Source: an uncultured Rhodocyclaceae bacterium
GTDB lineage: Bacteria; Pseudomonadota; Gammaproteobacteria; Burkholderiales; Rhodocyclaceae
Direction: 5' to 3'
Assembly: GCA_900549295.1 (NCBI GenBank)
Contig: URNG01000073.1
Location: 1-16,532, forward strand
DNA length: 16,532 nucleotides
A program made the translations under genes and the position numbers. This document shows positions 1 to 6,291 of this stretch, piece after piece. Under the pieces are notes generated by a model. The model was not told the origin of the DNA. It worked only from the letters and a program-made list of their open reading frames with translations, and searched no databases. Each line of letters opens with the position of its first letter. Within the stretch, counting starts at the first letter, position 1.

Positions 1-301
1 GTTGCGCTTCCGCTGCCTGCGGTTTGGCCAGCCCCTGCGCCGCCAGTTGTTCGAGCACGGCGGCGAGCGCGGCGCGCAGGTGGCCGGCGCTGGAAAACGC
101 CTGGCCGAGCAGCCGGGTTTGCGTGCCCCGGGTTTGTGTACTACTACCCTCGGCCAGCGCGGCGTGCAGGCCGCAGAGGTCCCAGCAGAGCAGCAGGCAG
201 GGTTTGCCGCTGACCTGCAGACGTGCGCCGAGATCGGCCAGTCGGGCCAGTTGCGGCGAAAACTTGCCGGAAACCGTTTGCAGGCGTTGCAGCAGGCTCA
301 T
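1..301 (-). CDS. Unidentified protein, N-terminal part (runs off the left edge)
   Basis: An uninterrupted minus-strand frame starts with ATG at 301 and stays open to the window edge (100 codons visible). Its ATG overlaps the TGA of the upstream prepilin gene by 4 bp (ATGA), the usual sign of translational coupling, so it belongs to the same operon. The visible protein begins MSLLQRLQTVSGKFSPQL and is rich in Leu, Ala and Gln, with two Cys in a Leu-rich hydrophobic stretch (CLLLCWDLC) near residue 40. There is no signal peptide and no prepilin motif. A cytoplasmic partner of the pilin-like machinery is possible from context, but I do not recognise the family. Confidence 0.55.
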   Translation of the reverse strand, partial: MSLLQRLQTVSGKFSPQLARLADLGARLQVSGKPCLLLCWDLCGLHAALAEGSSTQTRGTQTRLLGQAFSSAGHLRAALAAVLEQLAAQGLAKPQAAEAQ

Positions 302-1365
302 CGGATCTCCAGGGTGACGGCGGGCAGGTTGTGCCCGGCGAGGGCGTCGACCTGCGTGAGGATGGGCGTACTGCCGGTCAGCGTCGGGCCGTTGCCGACG
401 ACGTCGTCGGCGGTCCACGGCAGGTTGTCCGCGCCGTTGTCGGTGAGTACCAGCAGGTGGCGGCCCTGCGGGATGTGGCCACGACCGGCGACGGTCACGC
501 CGGGTTTGCAGCCGTCGATGAAGGCGACGCTGGCGGTACGCGCGCAGGCCACGCCGGCGACTTCGCCGTCGCCGTCGCCGTCCAGGCAGGGCAGGGATTG
601 CGTGGCGTAGCGCCGCCACGTGCCGCCGCCGGCGTCATTGACGAACACCAGCAGGCTGACCGAGAGACGGCCCGGCAGAATGTCGTTGGCGGAACTGCTG
701 CCGATCCGCGCATTGCGCACCGTGACCGTCCACCCGGCCAGCGGCACCAGCCAGTCGGCGGCCTGGAGGCTCAGGGTCTGTTCGGCGGCGTAGGGATTGT
801 CGTTGCCGGCATCGACGGTGTTGTCGCTGCCCAGGCTGGTGATGGAGAGGGCGCGCCCATCGTCGTCGCTGGCCACCGCCCAGCCGGAATTGAGCACATC
901 GTCAGCCTGGCCGACGTTGCCCCAGCCATCGCGCAGACGCCCGTTGAAGGCCAGCCCGCCCAGGTAATCGCCACGGTGGCCCTTGATGAGCTGCGCGCCG
1001 ACATCCGTCAGCAGCGCGCCGGTCGCGCCGGTGCAGGTGGCGTCGTCCGGGTTCGGCACGAACAGCGGCGACAGCGCGGCGCGCGTCTGTCCCTGCGGCG
1101 TGAGCAGGGCGGCGATGCTGTCCGGCAGGTGGCCGTTGTCGGCGACATAGCCGGCGGCGGCCGCGTTCGTGCCCGCAGGCCCGGCGCTGCCGAGCATCGC
1201 GGCACGCAAATGCTTGAGGCGGTTGCGCGTGTCGTCGTAACGCAACTGTGCGCGATCCTCGCCGAGCGCGGCGAAGGCGAGCAGCGAAGCCGCCGAGAGG
1301 ATGGCGACGACGACCAGCAACTCGATCAGGGTGAAGCCGCGCGGGCGGGCGGAAGAAGGCGGCAC
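298..1365 (-). CDS. Prepilin-like protein with large Ca-loop-like C-terminal domain (355 aa)
   Basis: The N-terminus is a type IV prepilin/type II pseudopilin signal: a 10-residue basic leader ending in Gly10, then FTLIELLVVVAIL with Glu at mature position 5. Prepilin peptidase would cut after Gly10, and the hydrophobic helix (about residues 11-32) would anchor it in the inner membrane before assembly into a pilus or pseudopilus. The body is much larger than a normal pilin, is rich in Asp, Asn and Gly, and has four Cys that may form disulfides. It carries a CLDGDGDGEVAG stretch resembling Asp-rich calcium-binding loops, and Asp/Asn-rich stretches such as SDNTVDAGNDN and TDNGADNLPWTADD. The start is GTG at 1365, just after the upstream gene's TGA, and no strong ribosome binding site is seen. 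Whether it serves secretion, adhesion or a pilus tip cannot be told from sequence. Confidence 0.85.
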   Translation of the reverse strand: MPPSSARPRGFTLIELLVVVAILSAASLLAFAALGEDRAQLRYDDTRNRLKHLRAAMLGSAGPAGTNAAAAGYVADNGHLPDSIAALLTPQGQTRAALSPLFVPNPDDATCTGATGALLTDVGAQLIKGHRGDYLGGLAFNGRLRDGWGNVGQADDVLNSGWAVASDDDGRALSITSLGSDNTVDAGNDNPYAAEQTLSLQAADWLVPLAGWTVTVRNARIGSSSANDILPGRLSVSLLVFVNDAGGGTWRRYATQSLPCLDGDGDGEVAGVACARTASVAFIDGCKPGVTVAGRGHIPQGRHLLVLTDNGADNLPWTADDVVGNGPTLTGSTPILTQVDALAGHNLPAVTLEIR

Positions 1366-1369
1366 CGGC

Positions 1370-1903
1370 TCAGTCCGAGAAAGAAAAAATGAGCAGGGCC
1401 GGCCCGCGTGCGTAGTTGTAGACGTGCCAGGCGTAGAAGGTACGCGCCTGCCCCGGCTTGAGCTGGCTGGCCAGCCGCTTGGCGGCTTCCTCCTCGATGT
1501 AGGCGGAAAGCAGCCGCTCGCCGCCGTAATCGAGGCCGATGCGCTGCTTGACCTGTGGCGGGTTGCTGATCTTCATCATGTTCAGCGCCGTGTGCAGGTA
1601 ATCGGCCTGCTGCGCCACCGGCAGCGCGCCGAGCTTGGCGCGGAAGCGGATCGCCTTGGGCGCGAAGATGACGCGCTGGCCCGGCAGCTCGGTACGCGAC
1701 TTGCCGACCAGTTCCTTGAGATTGACTTCCTGGTAGGCGGCAGCCGGATCGAGCGGGCTGGCCGGAAGACCGGCTACCGGATCGGCGGCGTGCAGCGGCG
1801 ACGCAACCAGACTGAGGGCGGCGGCGAATGTGGCAGGCAGGGCGGCGGCCAGCAGGGCGGCGAGCGTGATGGGGAAGCGGGCGGGCAGGATGCGGTTTTT
1901 CAT
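1370..1903 (-). CDS. Exported protein of unknown function in pilin locus (177 aa)
   Basis: The protein has a long N-terminal signal (basic MKNR start, then an Ala/Leu-rich core) with a likely cleavage after SPLHA at about residue 39. This leaves a periplasmic domain of about 138 residues. The mature part has no Cys and no membrane segment. It ends in an aromatic, beta-like stretch (FYAWHVYNYARGPALLIFSF) that could form an edge strand. It lies between two prepilin genes: 16 bp after the 304-aa prepilin gene and 4 bp before the 355-aa prepilin gene. A periplasmic assembly or accessory role is therefore likely by context only. I do not recognise a family. Confidence 0.7.
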   Translation of the reverse strand: MKNRILPARFPITLAALLAAALPATFAAALSLVASPLHAADPVAGLPASPLDPAAAYQEVNLKELVGKSRTELPGQRVIFAPKAIRFRAKLGALPVAQQADYLHTALNMMKISNPPQVKQRIGLDYGGERLLSAYIEEEAAKRLASQLKPGQARTFYAWHVYNYARGPALLIFSFSD

Positions 1904-1919
1904 CGGTTCGTTACGTTGT

Positions 1920-2834
1920 TCAGCGCCCCAGGCACAGCACTTGGTCGTCGGTGCCGTCGGGGTCGGTCAGGTTGGGAAGGCAGGGGTCGGTGACGTTGCG
2001 CCCGCCGTAGCGGCCATCGCGGCCGAAATAGACGATGCGCGGCGAATCACCTTTGCCCAGGCCGAGGACGGCGAAGGGGCGGGCATGCTGCGGCAGTTCG
2101 TGACGGGTGGCGGCATAGCCGGGGGTTTCGCGCGGCACTTCGCGCCAGCCGAGGAGGCAGTCGTTGTCTTCGATGCTGGCGTTGTCGCAGCGTTTGCCGG
2201 AAGCGCGCTGCACCGGCGGCAGGCGCGGCCCGGCCCCGAAGGCCGGAACGTCGTGGATTTTTGCGCCCAGCGTCGGGTCGCCCTGGCCGTCCGGCGTGCC
2301 GGTCAGCAGCAAGTCAGTATTGAAATCGGCACCGTGATCCATCCAGGCGCGGGCGGACAGGTCGAGATAGGGGCCGTGCCAGCCGCGCCCGGTTTCCGGG
2401 CTCCAGCGGCTCAGGTAAGCGAGCGGGTGGTTGGCGCACAGCGCCGGGGCGGCGAACAGCAGGGCGAGGTTGAAGGGCGAGGCAAACCAGGCGTCCCGGT
2501 CGCCGTCTGCATTGGGATCGGCCCAGGAGCGCAGTACGCCGCCGACGGGGTTGCAGGCAACTCCCTCGCCAGCGGGCGACACGGCGGTGCCGGGTGCGGC
2601 CAGTGCGAACGGCCCCTGGCCGGGGTAGTAGCCGGTATCGGCCTTGAAGCGCCGCAGGGCGTCGGCCAGGCGCAGCATTTCGGCACGGGCGATGTCGTCC
2701 TCGGCGCGATCCTGCACGCCGGCGTAACTGCCGTAAGCGATGAAGGAGAGGGCCGCGAGTATGCTGCAAACGACCAGTAATTCGATCAGGGTGAAACCGC
2801 AGTCACGCAGTTCGCCTGCCTTGGACAGCGTCAT
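1920..2834 (-). CDS. Prepilin-like protein, GspG-like N-terminus (304 aa)
   Basis: The leader ends in Gly13 and is followed by FTLIELLVVCSILAALSFIA, a prepilin cleavage/methylation motif with Glu at mature +5. The segment that follows (about residues 45-70, with RFKADTGYYP) resembles the helix and Tyr/Pro element of major pseudopilins such as GspG. The C-terminal domain contains six Cys, suggesting three disulfides. It also has a DPNADGDRD stretch that fits the DxNxDGxxD calcium-loop pattern of EF-hand-like proteins. The frame is open up to a TTG at 2921, but ATG 2834 gives a typical short leader and is preferred. It follows the 326-aa prepilin gene on the same strand after 116 bp. Confidence 0.87.
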   Translation of the reverse strand: MTLSKAGELRDCGFTLIELLVVCSILAALSFIAYGSYAGVQDRAEDDIARAEMLRLADALRRFKADTGYYPGQGPFALAAPGTAVSPAGEGVACNPVGGVLRSWADPNADGDRDAWFASPFNLALLFAAPALCANHPLAYLSRWSPETGRGWHGPYLDLSARAWMDHGADFNTDLLLTGTPDGQGDPTLGAKIHDVPAFGAGPRLPPVQRASGKRCDNASIEDNDCLLGWREVPRETPGYAATRHELPQHARPFAVLGLGKGDSPRIVYFGRDGRYGGRNVTDPCLPNLTDPDGTDDQVLCLGR

Positions 2835-2950
2835 TGAATGCTCGGTGAAAACTTGGTGGGAAAGACAGGATGCGGGCAGCGGCACATGGCCGCTGCCCTG
2901 CGACCGGGCGAGGGGTATCAATCGCCGCCCGGGTTCAACTCAGATGAGAC

Positions 2951-3931
2951 TTAGGTGGGACGAACGTTGTCGAACTCGCCCAGTTCCTCGTCCTTCGTGT
3001 CGCCAGCGCCGTCGATGATGGCCTGCATCACGGCCTTGCCGTTGGTCGGCTTGGTCGGGTCGGAGGTCACGTTGAACAGCACGATGAAGCGGTTGTACTG
3101 ATCCGGATCGACGTGACGGTAGATCGGCGTGCTGGTCAGGCCACCGTAGTTGGTGGACTGGAACAGCGTCGAATCGGGGCCGACGCCGAGAGCAACCAGC
3201 CTGTCGCCAGTGGCGGCATTCACACGTTCGTTGCCGCCATTCCATGTCAGCAGGTTGGTGACGGCAGGAACAGGATTGTCAGGATCGGTATTGTCGATAA
3301 GCGATGCCGAGGTGTCGGCGCCGCAACCGTTGGCGCTAGCAACGCGGTAGATGTTCTGCGCCGTCACAGCATTCGTCTTGTCGTTGATGGTCGTGACGAG
3401 GTTGGCAGCAACGCAGGGCGTGCCGGTGGTGTCGGGTGGTGCCGCAGCCGGATCAAGAACACGGAGATTCTGGATGCCGACGTCGATCAGCGCTTGCACT
3501 TGGGCAGCGGTCAACGCTTGGGGAGTCAGTTGGCTGGAAAGATCCGGGCTCATGATGGCAATCGGGGTGACTGCGGCCGTCAGAACATTTTGAGCGACAA
3601 GCGAATCCCAGTTGTCGGGGTAGTTGCCTCGGTTCAGTTGCTGGAAGGTCAGGATGCCCTTGGACAGTTCATCCATCATGCCGACGTGAGCGGCGGCGAA
3701 GGCCTTCTTGTCGGTGTCGTGCAGCATGATCGTGGCGGTGCCGGCGATGGCGGCCAGGATGGCGACGACGACCAGCAGTTCGAGCAGGGTGAAACCGCCT
3801 TGCTTCTTGCTGCGGATTTTCTCGAACTTGCGGCGCAGGCCGCGCGGGGCGGTGGTGGCGTCGATGTTGGAAACGATGGCCGAGATTTCGGCGTCTTTTT
3901 TGCCCATCAGGCGAGACAGCATGTTGCTCAT
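2951..3931 (-). CDS. Prepilin-like protein with unusually long leader (326 aa)
   Basis: The ATG at 3931 is preceded by GGAG at a suitable distance, so it is chosen over farther upstream starts in the same frame, whose translation looks non-coding. A 46-residue leader rich in Lys and Arg ends KKQGG, then FTLLELLVVVAILAAIAGTA gives the prepilin motif with Glu at mature +5. Typical leaders are 6-25 residues, so this one is long. The helix continues into a pilin-like alpha1 region (AAHVGMMDELSKGILTFQQ) and a GNYPDNW element. A beta-rich domain follows, with two Cys and many Thr, Asn and Asp. The C-terminus is acidic. As the first pilin gene of the locus it may be the major subunit. Type II pseudopilin-like versus type IV pilin-like cannot be settled from sequence alone. 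Confidence 0.87.
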   Translation of the reverse strand: MSNMLSRLMGKKDAEISAIVSNIDATTAPRGLRRKFEKIRSKKQGGFTLLELLVVVAILAAIAGTATIMLHDTDKKAFAAAHVGMMDELSKGILTFQQLNRGNYPDNWDSLVAQNVLTAAVTPIAIMSPDLSSQLTPQALTAAQVQALIDVGIQNLRVLDPAAAPPDTTGTPCVAANLVTTINDKTNAVTAQNIYRVASANGCGADTSASLIDNTDPDNPVPAVTNLLTWNGGNERVNAATGDRLVALGVGPDSTLFQSTNYGGLTSTPIYRHVDPDQYNRFIVLFNVTSDPTKPTNGKAVMQAIIDGAGDTKDEELGEFDNVRPT

Positions 3932-4088
3932 GTGTGTAACTCCATAAAGTGAGATTGGGTTGCCGCTGCCCACCGCCCTCCGGTGCGTACAGCCTGCGTG
4001 TCTGGTACTGCCAATGTCTGCCTCGGCCCCTCGCCGACGGCGTGCTAAAAGCGTTGGCCGGTTTTTCGGCCCGGATTTCTGCCGGCGT

Positions 4089-4502
4089 TCAGGTAGGCGC
4101 GCCGCCTGGTTGCAGTTGGCCACCGGCGCCGTGGGCCACGCGTGCCTGGCCTGCTGCGCTTTCCGTTGCCGGGCGGGATGCGGCCTCGGCAGCGGCGGCT
4201 TGCGCGCCGTGTTCTGCCCGGCCGCCATGCGGCTGGTCCTGTTCCGACTCGCGCCGCACTTCCCAGGCGAGCGGATTGCTCGGCCGGTAATCGACGATGA
4301 AACGGTATTGTTTGCCGCAGTGGATGACGACTTCCTTCTGGCCGCGCCGCAGAATGCGGAACTCCAGCCGCATTTCGCCAAAGCCGTCGTGCGCGATCAG
4401 TCCTTCGTAAAGGCCACGGAAGCAGTCGAGAACTTCCTTGTTGGTATTCATCACCCAGCGGTGCTCCTGTTGCAGAACCCGCAGCGCGCTGTATTCAGCC
4501 AT
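4089..4502 (-). CDS. Unknown cytoplasmic protein with low-complexity tail (137 aa)
   Basis: The first about 75 residues look like a folded domain: an amphipathic helix (FRGLYEGLIAHDG), then beta strands (MRLEFRILRRGQKEVVIHC, YRFIVDYR). The last 55 residues are an Ala/Gly/Gln/Glu-rich tail that is probably disordered. There is no signal peptide or membrane segment. It is the first gene downstream of the Fur-box-like promoter at 4664-4695 and precedes the prepilin genes by 157 bp. The start is uncertain: ATG 4502 has no clear Shine-Dalgarno, and ATG 4451 lies 12 nt after an AGGAG. I do not recognise the family. A regulatory or assembly role in the pilin locus is only a guess. Confidence 0.6.
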   Translation of the reverse strand: MAEYSALRVLQQEHRWVMNTNKEVLDCFRGLYEGLIAHDGFGEMRLEFRILRRGQKEVVIHCGKQYRFIVDYRPSNPLAWEVRRESEQDQPHGGRAEHGAQAAAAEAASRPATESAAGQARVAHGAGGQLQPGGAPT

Positions 4503-4663
4503 GCTGCAGATCGTGATTCACGGAATCTGGCTGGCTAGCGGGGTGGTCGCCGCAGGGGGCGATTGCCGGAAGGCTGGCTGGCGACTGTCTTGCAAGCCGG
4601 AACCCTGATTGAACGAGGCTCCGGCTGCCGGCGCCGTCATATTAATGGCGCAACGTCATGGAA

Positions 4664-4682
4664 GGTAATGATAACGATTTTC
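4664..4682 (-). promoter_or_regulatory. Fur-box-like operator of the pilin locus
   Basis: The plus-strand 19-mer GGTAATGATAACGATTTTC matches the classical Fur box GATAATGATAATCATTATC at 15 of 19 positions, counted by eye. It covers the -10 hexamer of the minus-strand promoter, the usual place for iron-dependent repression. Confidence 0.6.
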
Positions 4683-4695
4683 GTTTGAAAGTCAA
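4668..4695 (-). promoter_or_regulatory. Sigma70-like promoter upstream of the pilin locus
   Basis: On the minus strand TTGACT (4695-4690) is followed after 16 bp by TATCAT (4673-4668); each differs from consensus at one position. Transcription would start near 4661 and run leftwards into the 137-aa gene and the prepilin genes. The -10 lies within the Fur-box-like sequence. Confidence 0.6.
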
Positions 4696-4770
4696 GTTTT
4701 TGTAACAAGTTTTTACGCGAGTGCGGCAGGAAGTGTGCCGGGCCGGGCGCGGGTTCCGGAATCGAACCCT

Positions 4771-4809
4771 GAAAAGGTGGAAGGCACCGTTGTCTGGACG
4801 GTGCCTTCC
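4771..4809 (-). terminator. Intrinsic terminator of the hemP operon
   Basis: A perfect 12-bp inverted repeat (GGAAGGCACCGT at 4779-4790 and its complement at 4798-4809, 7-nt loop) is followed on the minus strand by ACCTTTTC. It lies about 50 bp past the hemP stop codon. The T-tract is short, so termination may be partial. Confidence 0.75.
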
Positions 4810-4860
4810 GGTGAGCGGTCGGGGTCAGCGTTCCTCCCGCTCGGGTGGGATCGGTACGAG

Positions 4861-5082
4861 TTACTTGGTCAGGATCAGTTTGTCCAGGCGGGTGATGCGC
4901 AGGCGGTAATCGCTGCCCAGGTGGTGAATGCAGATTTCGCTGGCGCCGCCGAACAAGGCGCTGCTGGCGATGCTGGCAATGCCGTTAGGGGTGCCGCCCG
5001 CAGCGTCCATGGCGTTTGCCGGCATGGGCAGGGCGGGGCTGCGCGGACGGGCGAGACGGAGAGTGGTTTGGGTTTGGCTCAT
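4861..5082 (-). CDS. hemP: Hemin uptake protein HemP
   Basis: This 73-residue protein ends in the HemP hallmark: a Gly-Gly followed by a beta strand (EICIHHLGSDYRLRITR) and the terminal DKLILTK. HemP proteins are small and iron-regulated, and are linked to haem uptake and haem-transport gene expression in proteobacteria. The first about 45 residues are Pro/Ala-rich and probably disordered. ATG 5082 lies 8 bp after the stop codon of the S4 paralogue, so the genes are co-transcribed, and translation may be coupled because no strong Shine-Dalgarno is visible. The Fur-box-like promoter at the head of the operon fits iron control. The usual TonB-dependent haem receptor is not in this window. Confidence 0.9.
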   Translation of the reverse strand: MSQTQTTLRLARPRSPALPMPANAMDAAGGTPNGIASIASSALFGGASEICIHHLGSDYRLRITRLDKLILTK

Positions 5083-5090
5083 GATGGTGT

Positions 5091-5708
5091 TTACATGCGG
5101 GTGGCGTAGTACTCGACGACGCGCTGCAGGTCGAGCGGGAAGGGGGCGGAATCGCCGTCGGGCAAGTGCGAGAGGCGAGCGGTCTGGGTGCTGCCGTCGA
5201 AGCCGATCCATTCCGGGCGTTCCAGCGACGGGGCTTCGAGGGTGAAGCGCACCAGGTCGATCTTGCCGCCGGCTTCGGTCGGGCCGAAGCTGTCGCCGAC
5301 GCGCAGGCGGATCGAGGGGATGGTGACGCGCTTGCCGTTGAGCTGGAAATGGCCGTGGCTGACCAGTTGCCGGGCGGCGGGGATGGTCGGCGCGAAGCCG
5401 GCGCGGAAAACCAGGTTGTCGAGGCGGCGTTCGAGCAGTTCGACCATTTTGGCGCCGGTGGCGCCGCGATGGCGCTTGGCATCGGTCACGACGCGGCGCA
5501 ACTGGCGTTCGGTGAGGCCGTAGTTGTAGCGCAGCTTCTGCTTTTCCATCAGTTGCAGGCCGAATTCGGATTTGCGTGCGGCGACCTTGCGCGCGCCGTG
5601 CTGGCCGGGCGGCTGGCTGCGCTCCTGCATGGATTTGCGCGACAGGCCGGGCAGATCGACGCCGAGGGCGCGCAGGACTTTGAGGCGGGGGCCGGTGTAA
5701 CGGGACAT
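5091..5708 (-). CDS. rpsD: Ribosomal protein S4 paralogue in an iron-regulated operon
   Basis: The protein has the full S4 layout over 205 residues: start MSRYTGPRLKVLRALG, PPGQHGAR near residues 33-40, EKQKLRYNYGLTERQ near 55-69, RRLDNLVFRAG, then an S4 RNA-binding domain (ARQLVSHGHFQLNGKRV) and a C-terminal VVEYYATR. S4 binds 16S rRNA and nucleates small-subunit assembly. The wording LPGLSRKS, LRYNYGLTERQL, APTIPAARQLVSHGH and VEYYATR recalls cyanobacterial/plastid and actinobacterial S4 more than the usual betaproteobacterial S4. It has no Cys. It does not sit in the ribosomal alpha operon next to rpsK and rpoA but between an unknown gene and hemP. This suggests a second, iron-responsive copy. 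Start ATG 5708 is preceded by GAGAG. Confidence 0.9.
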   Translation of the reverse strand: MSRYTGPRLKVLRALGVDLPGLSRKSMQERSQPPGQHGARKVAARKSEFGLQLMEKQKLRYNYGLTERQLRRVVTDAKRHRGATGAKMVELLERRLDNLVFRAGFAPTIPAARQLVSHGHFQLNGKRVTIPSIRLRVGDSFGPTEAGGKIDLVRFTLEAPSLERPEWIGFDGSTQTARLSHLPDGDSAPFPLDLQRVVEYYATRM

Positions 5709-5731
5709 GGTTTCTCTCGTTTCGATGTGTT

Positions 5732-6001
5732 TTAGTGGGTTGAGCAGCCGATGGCGGCCGGGGGGTAGTAATCGACCGCGACGGAAGCGGGGTGGCAGGC
5801 CACGGCTTCCCAGCCGCCGAGCGCTTCCTGCAGGGCGCTGCGCAGATAGGGGTCGATGCCGGATTCATCCGCGGCGCTGCGCAGGTGTTCGCGCAAGGCT
5901 TCGGTCTTGTTGAAGGTGGCACCGCGCAGCGCGGAAGAAGAGAGCAGGTGGATGACGGCGGCCAGCCGCAGTTCGAACGGCATGTTGTTGACGGTTTCCA
6001 T
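5732..6001 (-). CDS. Small unknown protein, first gene of the hemP operon (89 aa)
   Basis: The frame starts at ATG 6001, with a GGA element a few bases upstream, and ends 23 bp before the S4 paralogue. The first about 65 residues appear alpha-helical (ELRLAAVIHLLSSSALRG, KTEALREHLRSAADES, LRSALQEALGGW), followed by a short Cys-containing tail (VACHPASVAVDYY). There is no signal peptide or transmembrane segment. It is probably expressed from the Fur-box-like promoter at 6061-6096, so an iron-starvation role is inferred. I do not recognise the family. Confidence 0.72.
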   Translation of the reverse strand: METVNNMPFELRLAAVIHLLSSSALRGATFNKTEALREHLRSAADESGIDPYLRSALQEALGGWEAVACHPASVAVDYYPPAAIGCSTH

Positions 6002-6060
6002 GCAAATTCCAGTCGTGGTTTGACGCTGGCTGGCTGACCTGAAGTGGCGGGCTGGCTATG

Positions 6061-6079
6061 AATGCGAATTATTCGTATT
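6061..6079 (-). promoter_or_regulatory. Fur-box-like operator of the hemP operon
   Basis: AATGCGAATTATTCGTATT is a 19-bp near-perfect palindrome: only two symmetric pairs fail to match around the central base. It has the GAAT-N-ATTC core typical of Fur sites. It covers the -10 of the minus-strand promoter, so iron-loaded Fur would block transcription of the 89-aa gene, the S4 paralogue and hemP. Confidence 0.7.
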
Positions 6080-6096
6080 GAACGAATGAATGTCAA
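6068..6096 (-). promoter_or_regulatory. Sigma70 promoter of the hemP operon
   Basis: On the minus strand a perfect TTGACA (6096-6091) is followed after 17 bp by AATAAT (6073-6068). Transcription would start near 6060, giving a leader of about 60 nt before the ATG at 6001. Confidence 0.72.
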
Positions 6097-6170
6097 GCGG
6101 TTTTGTGAAAATTTGTTGCTGCCTGTGCTTCTTTCCGGAAAAAACAGAACTTAACTACGTAATTGTCTGT

Positions 6171-6198
6171 TTGTTTCGAAGTTTGGCTTGCGGATAAT
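6171..6198 (+). promoter_or_regulatory. Possible sigma70 promoter of terC
   Basis: TTGTTT (6171-6176) and GATAAT (6193-6198) are separated by 16 bp, about 95 bp upstream of the terC start. The long leader could hold an RNA regulator, since alx/terC genes elsewhere carry a manganese riboswitch of the yybP-ykoY type, but I could not make out its conserved core here. Confidence 0.35.
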
Positions 6199-6291
6199 GG
6201 CGCTTTTATTGCGCTGCGGATGGGTGGCTGGGGCGGCTGGGCGGATGATCGCTTGGCTGCGGGCCGGATTCGATTTTTTCATGGCGATCTC

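Larger units (their letters stand above)
4503..4860. other. Intergenic region between hemP and the pilin locus
   Basis: About 360 bp without a supportable gene. It holds, from right to left, the terminator of the hemP operon, a small inverted repeat (GGGTTC/GAACCC at 4751-4769), an AT-rich stretch with the minus-strand promoter and Fur-box-like site, and a probable 5' leader of about 160 nt for the 137-aa gene. Confidence 0.7.

Noticed and set aside
223..1392. Plus-strand open frame (389 codons) opposite the 355-aa prepilin
   Set aside because: It has no recognisable domains and an antisense-like composition; the minus frame has a perfect prepilin motif.
4751..4772. tRNA T-arm-like sequence (GGTTCGATTCC on the minus strand)
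   Set aside because: The flanking bases do not form a 5-bp T stem and no acceptor, D or anticodon arm can be found, so it is only a small inverted repeat.
6199..6291. Possible yybP-ykoY manganese riboswitch in the terC leader
   Set aside because: The conserved core sequences of that riboswitch could not be recognised; a covariance-model search would be needed to claim it.
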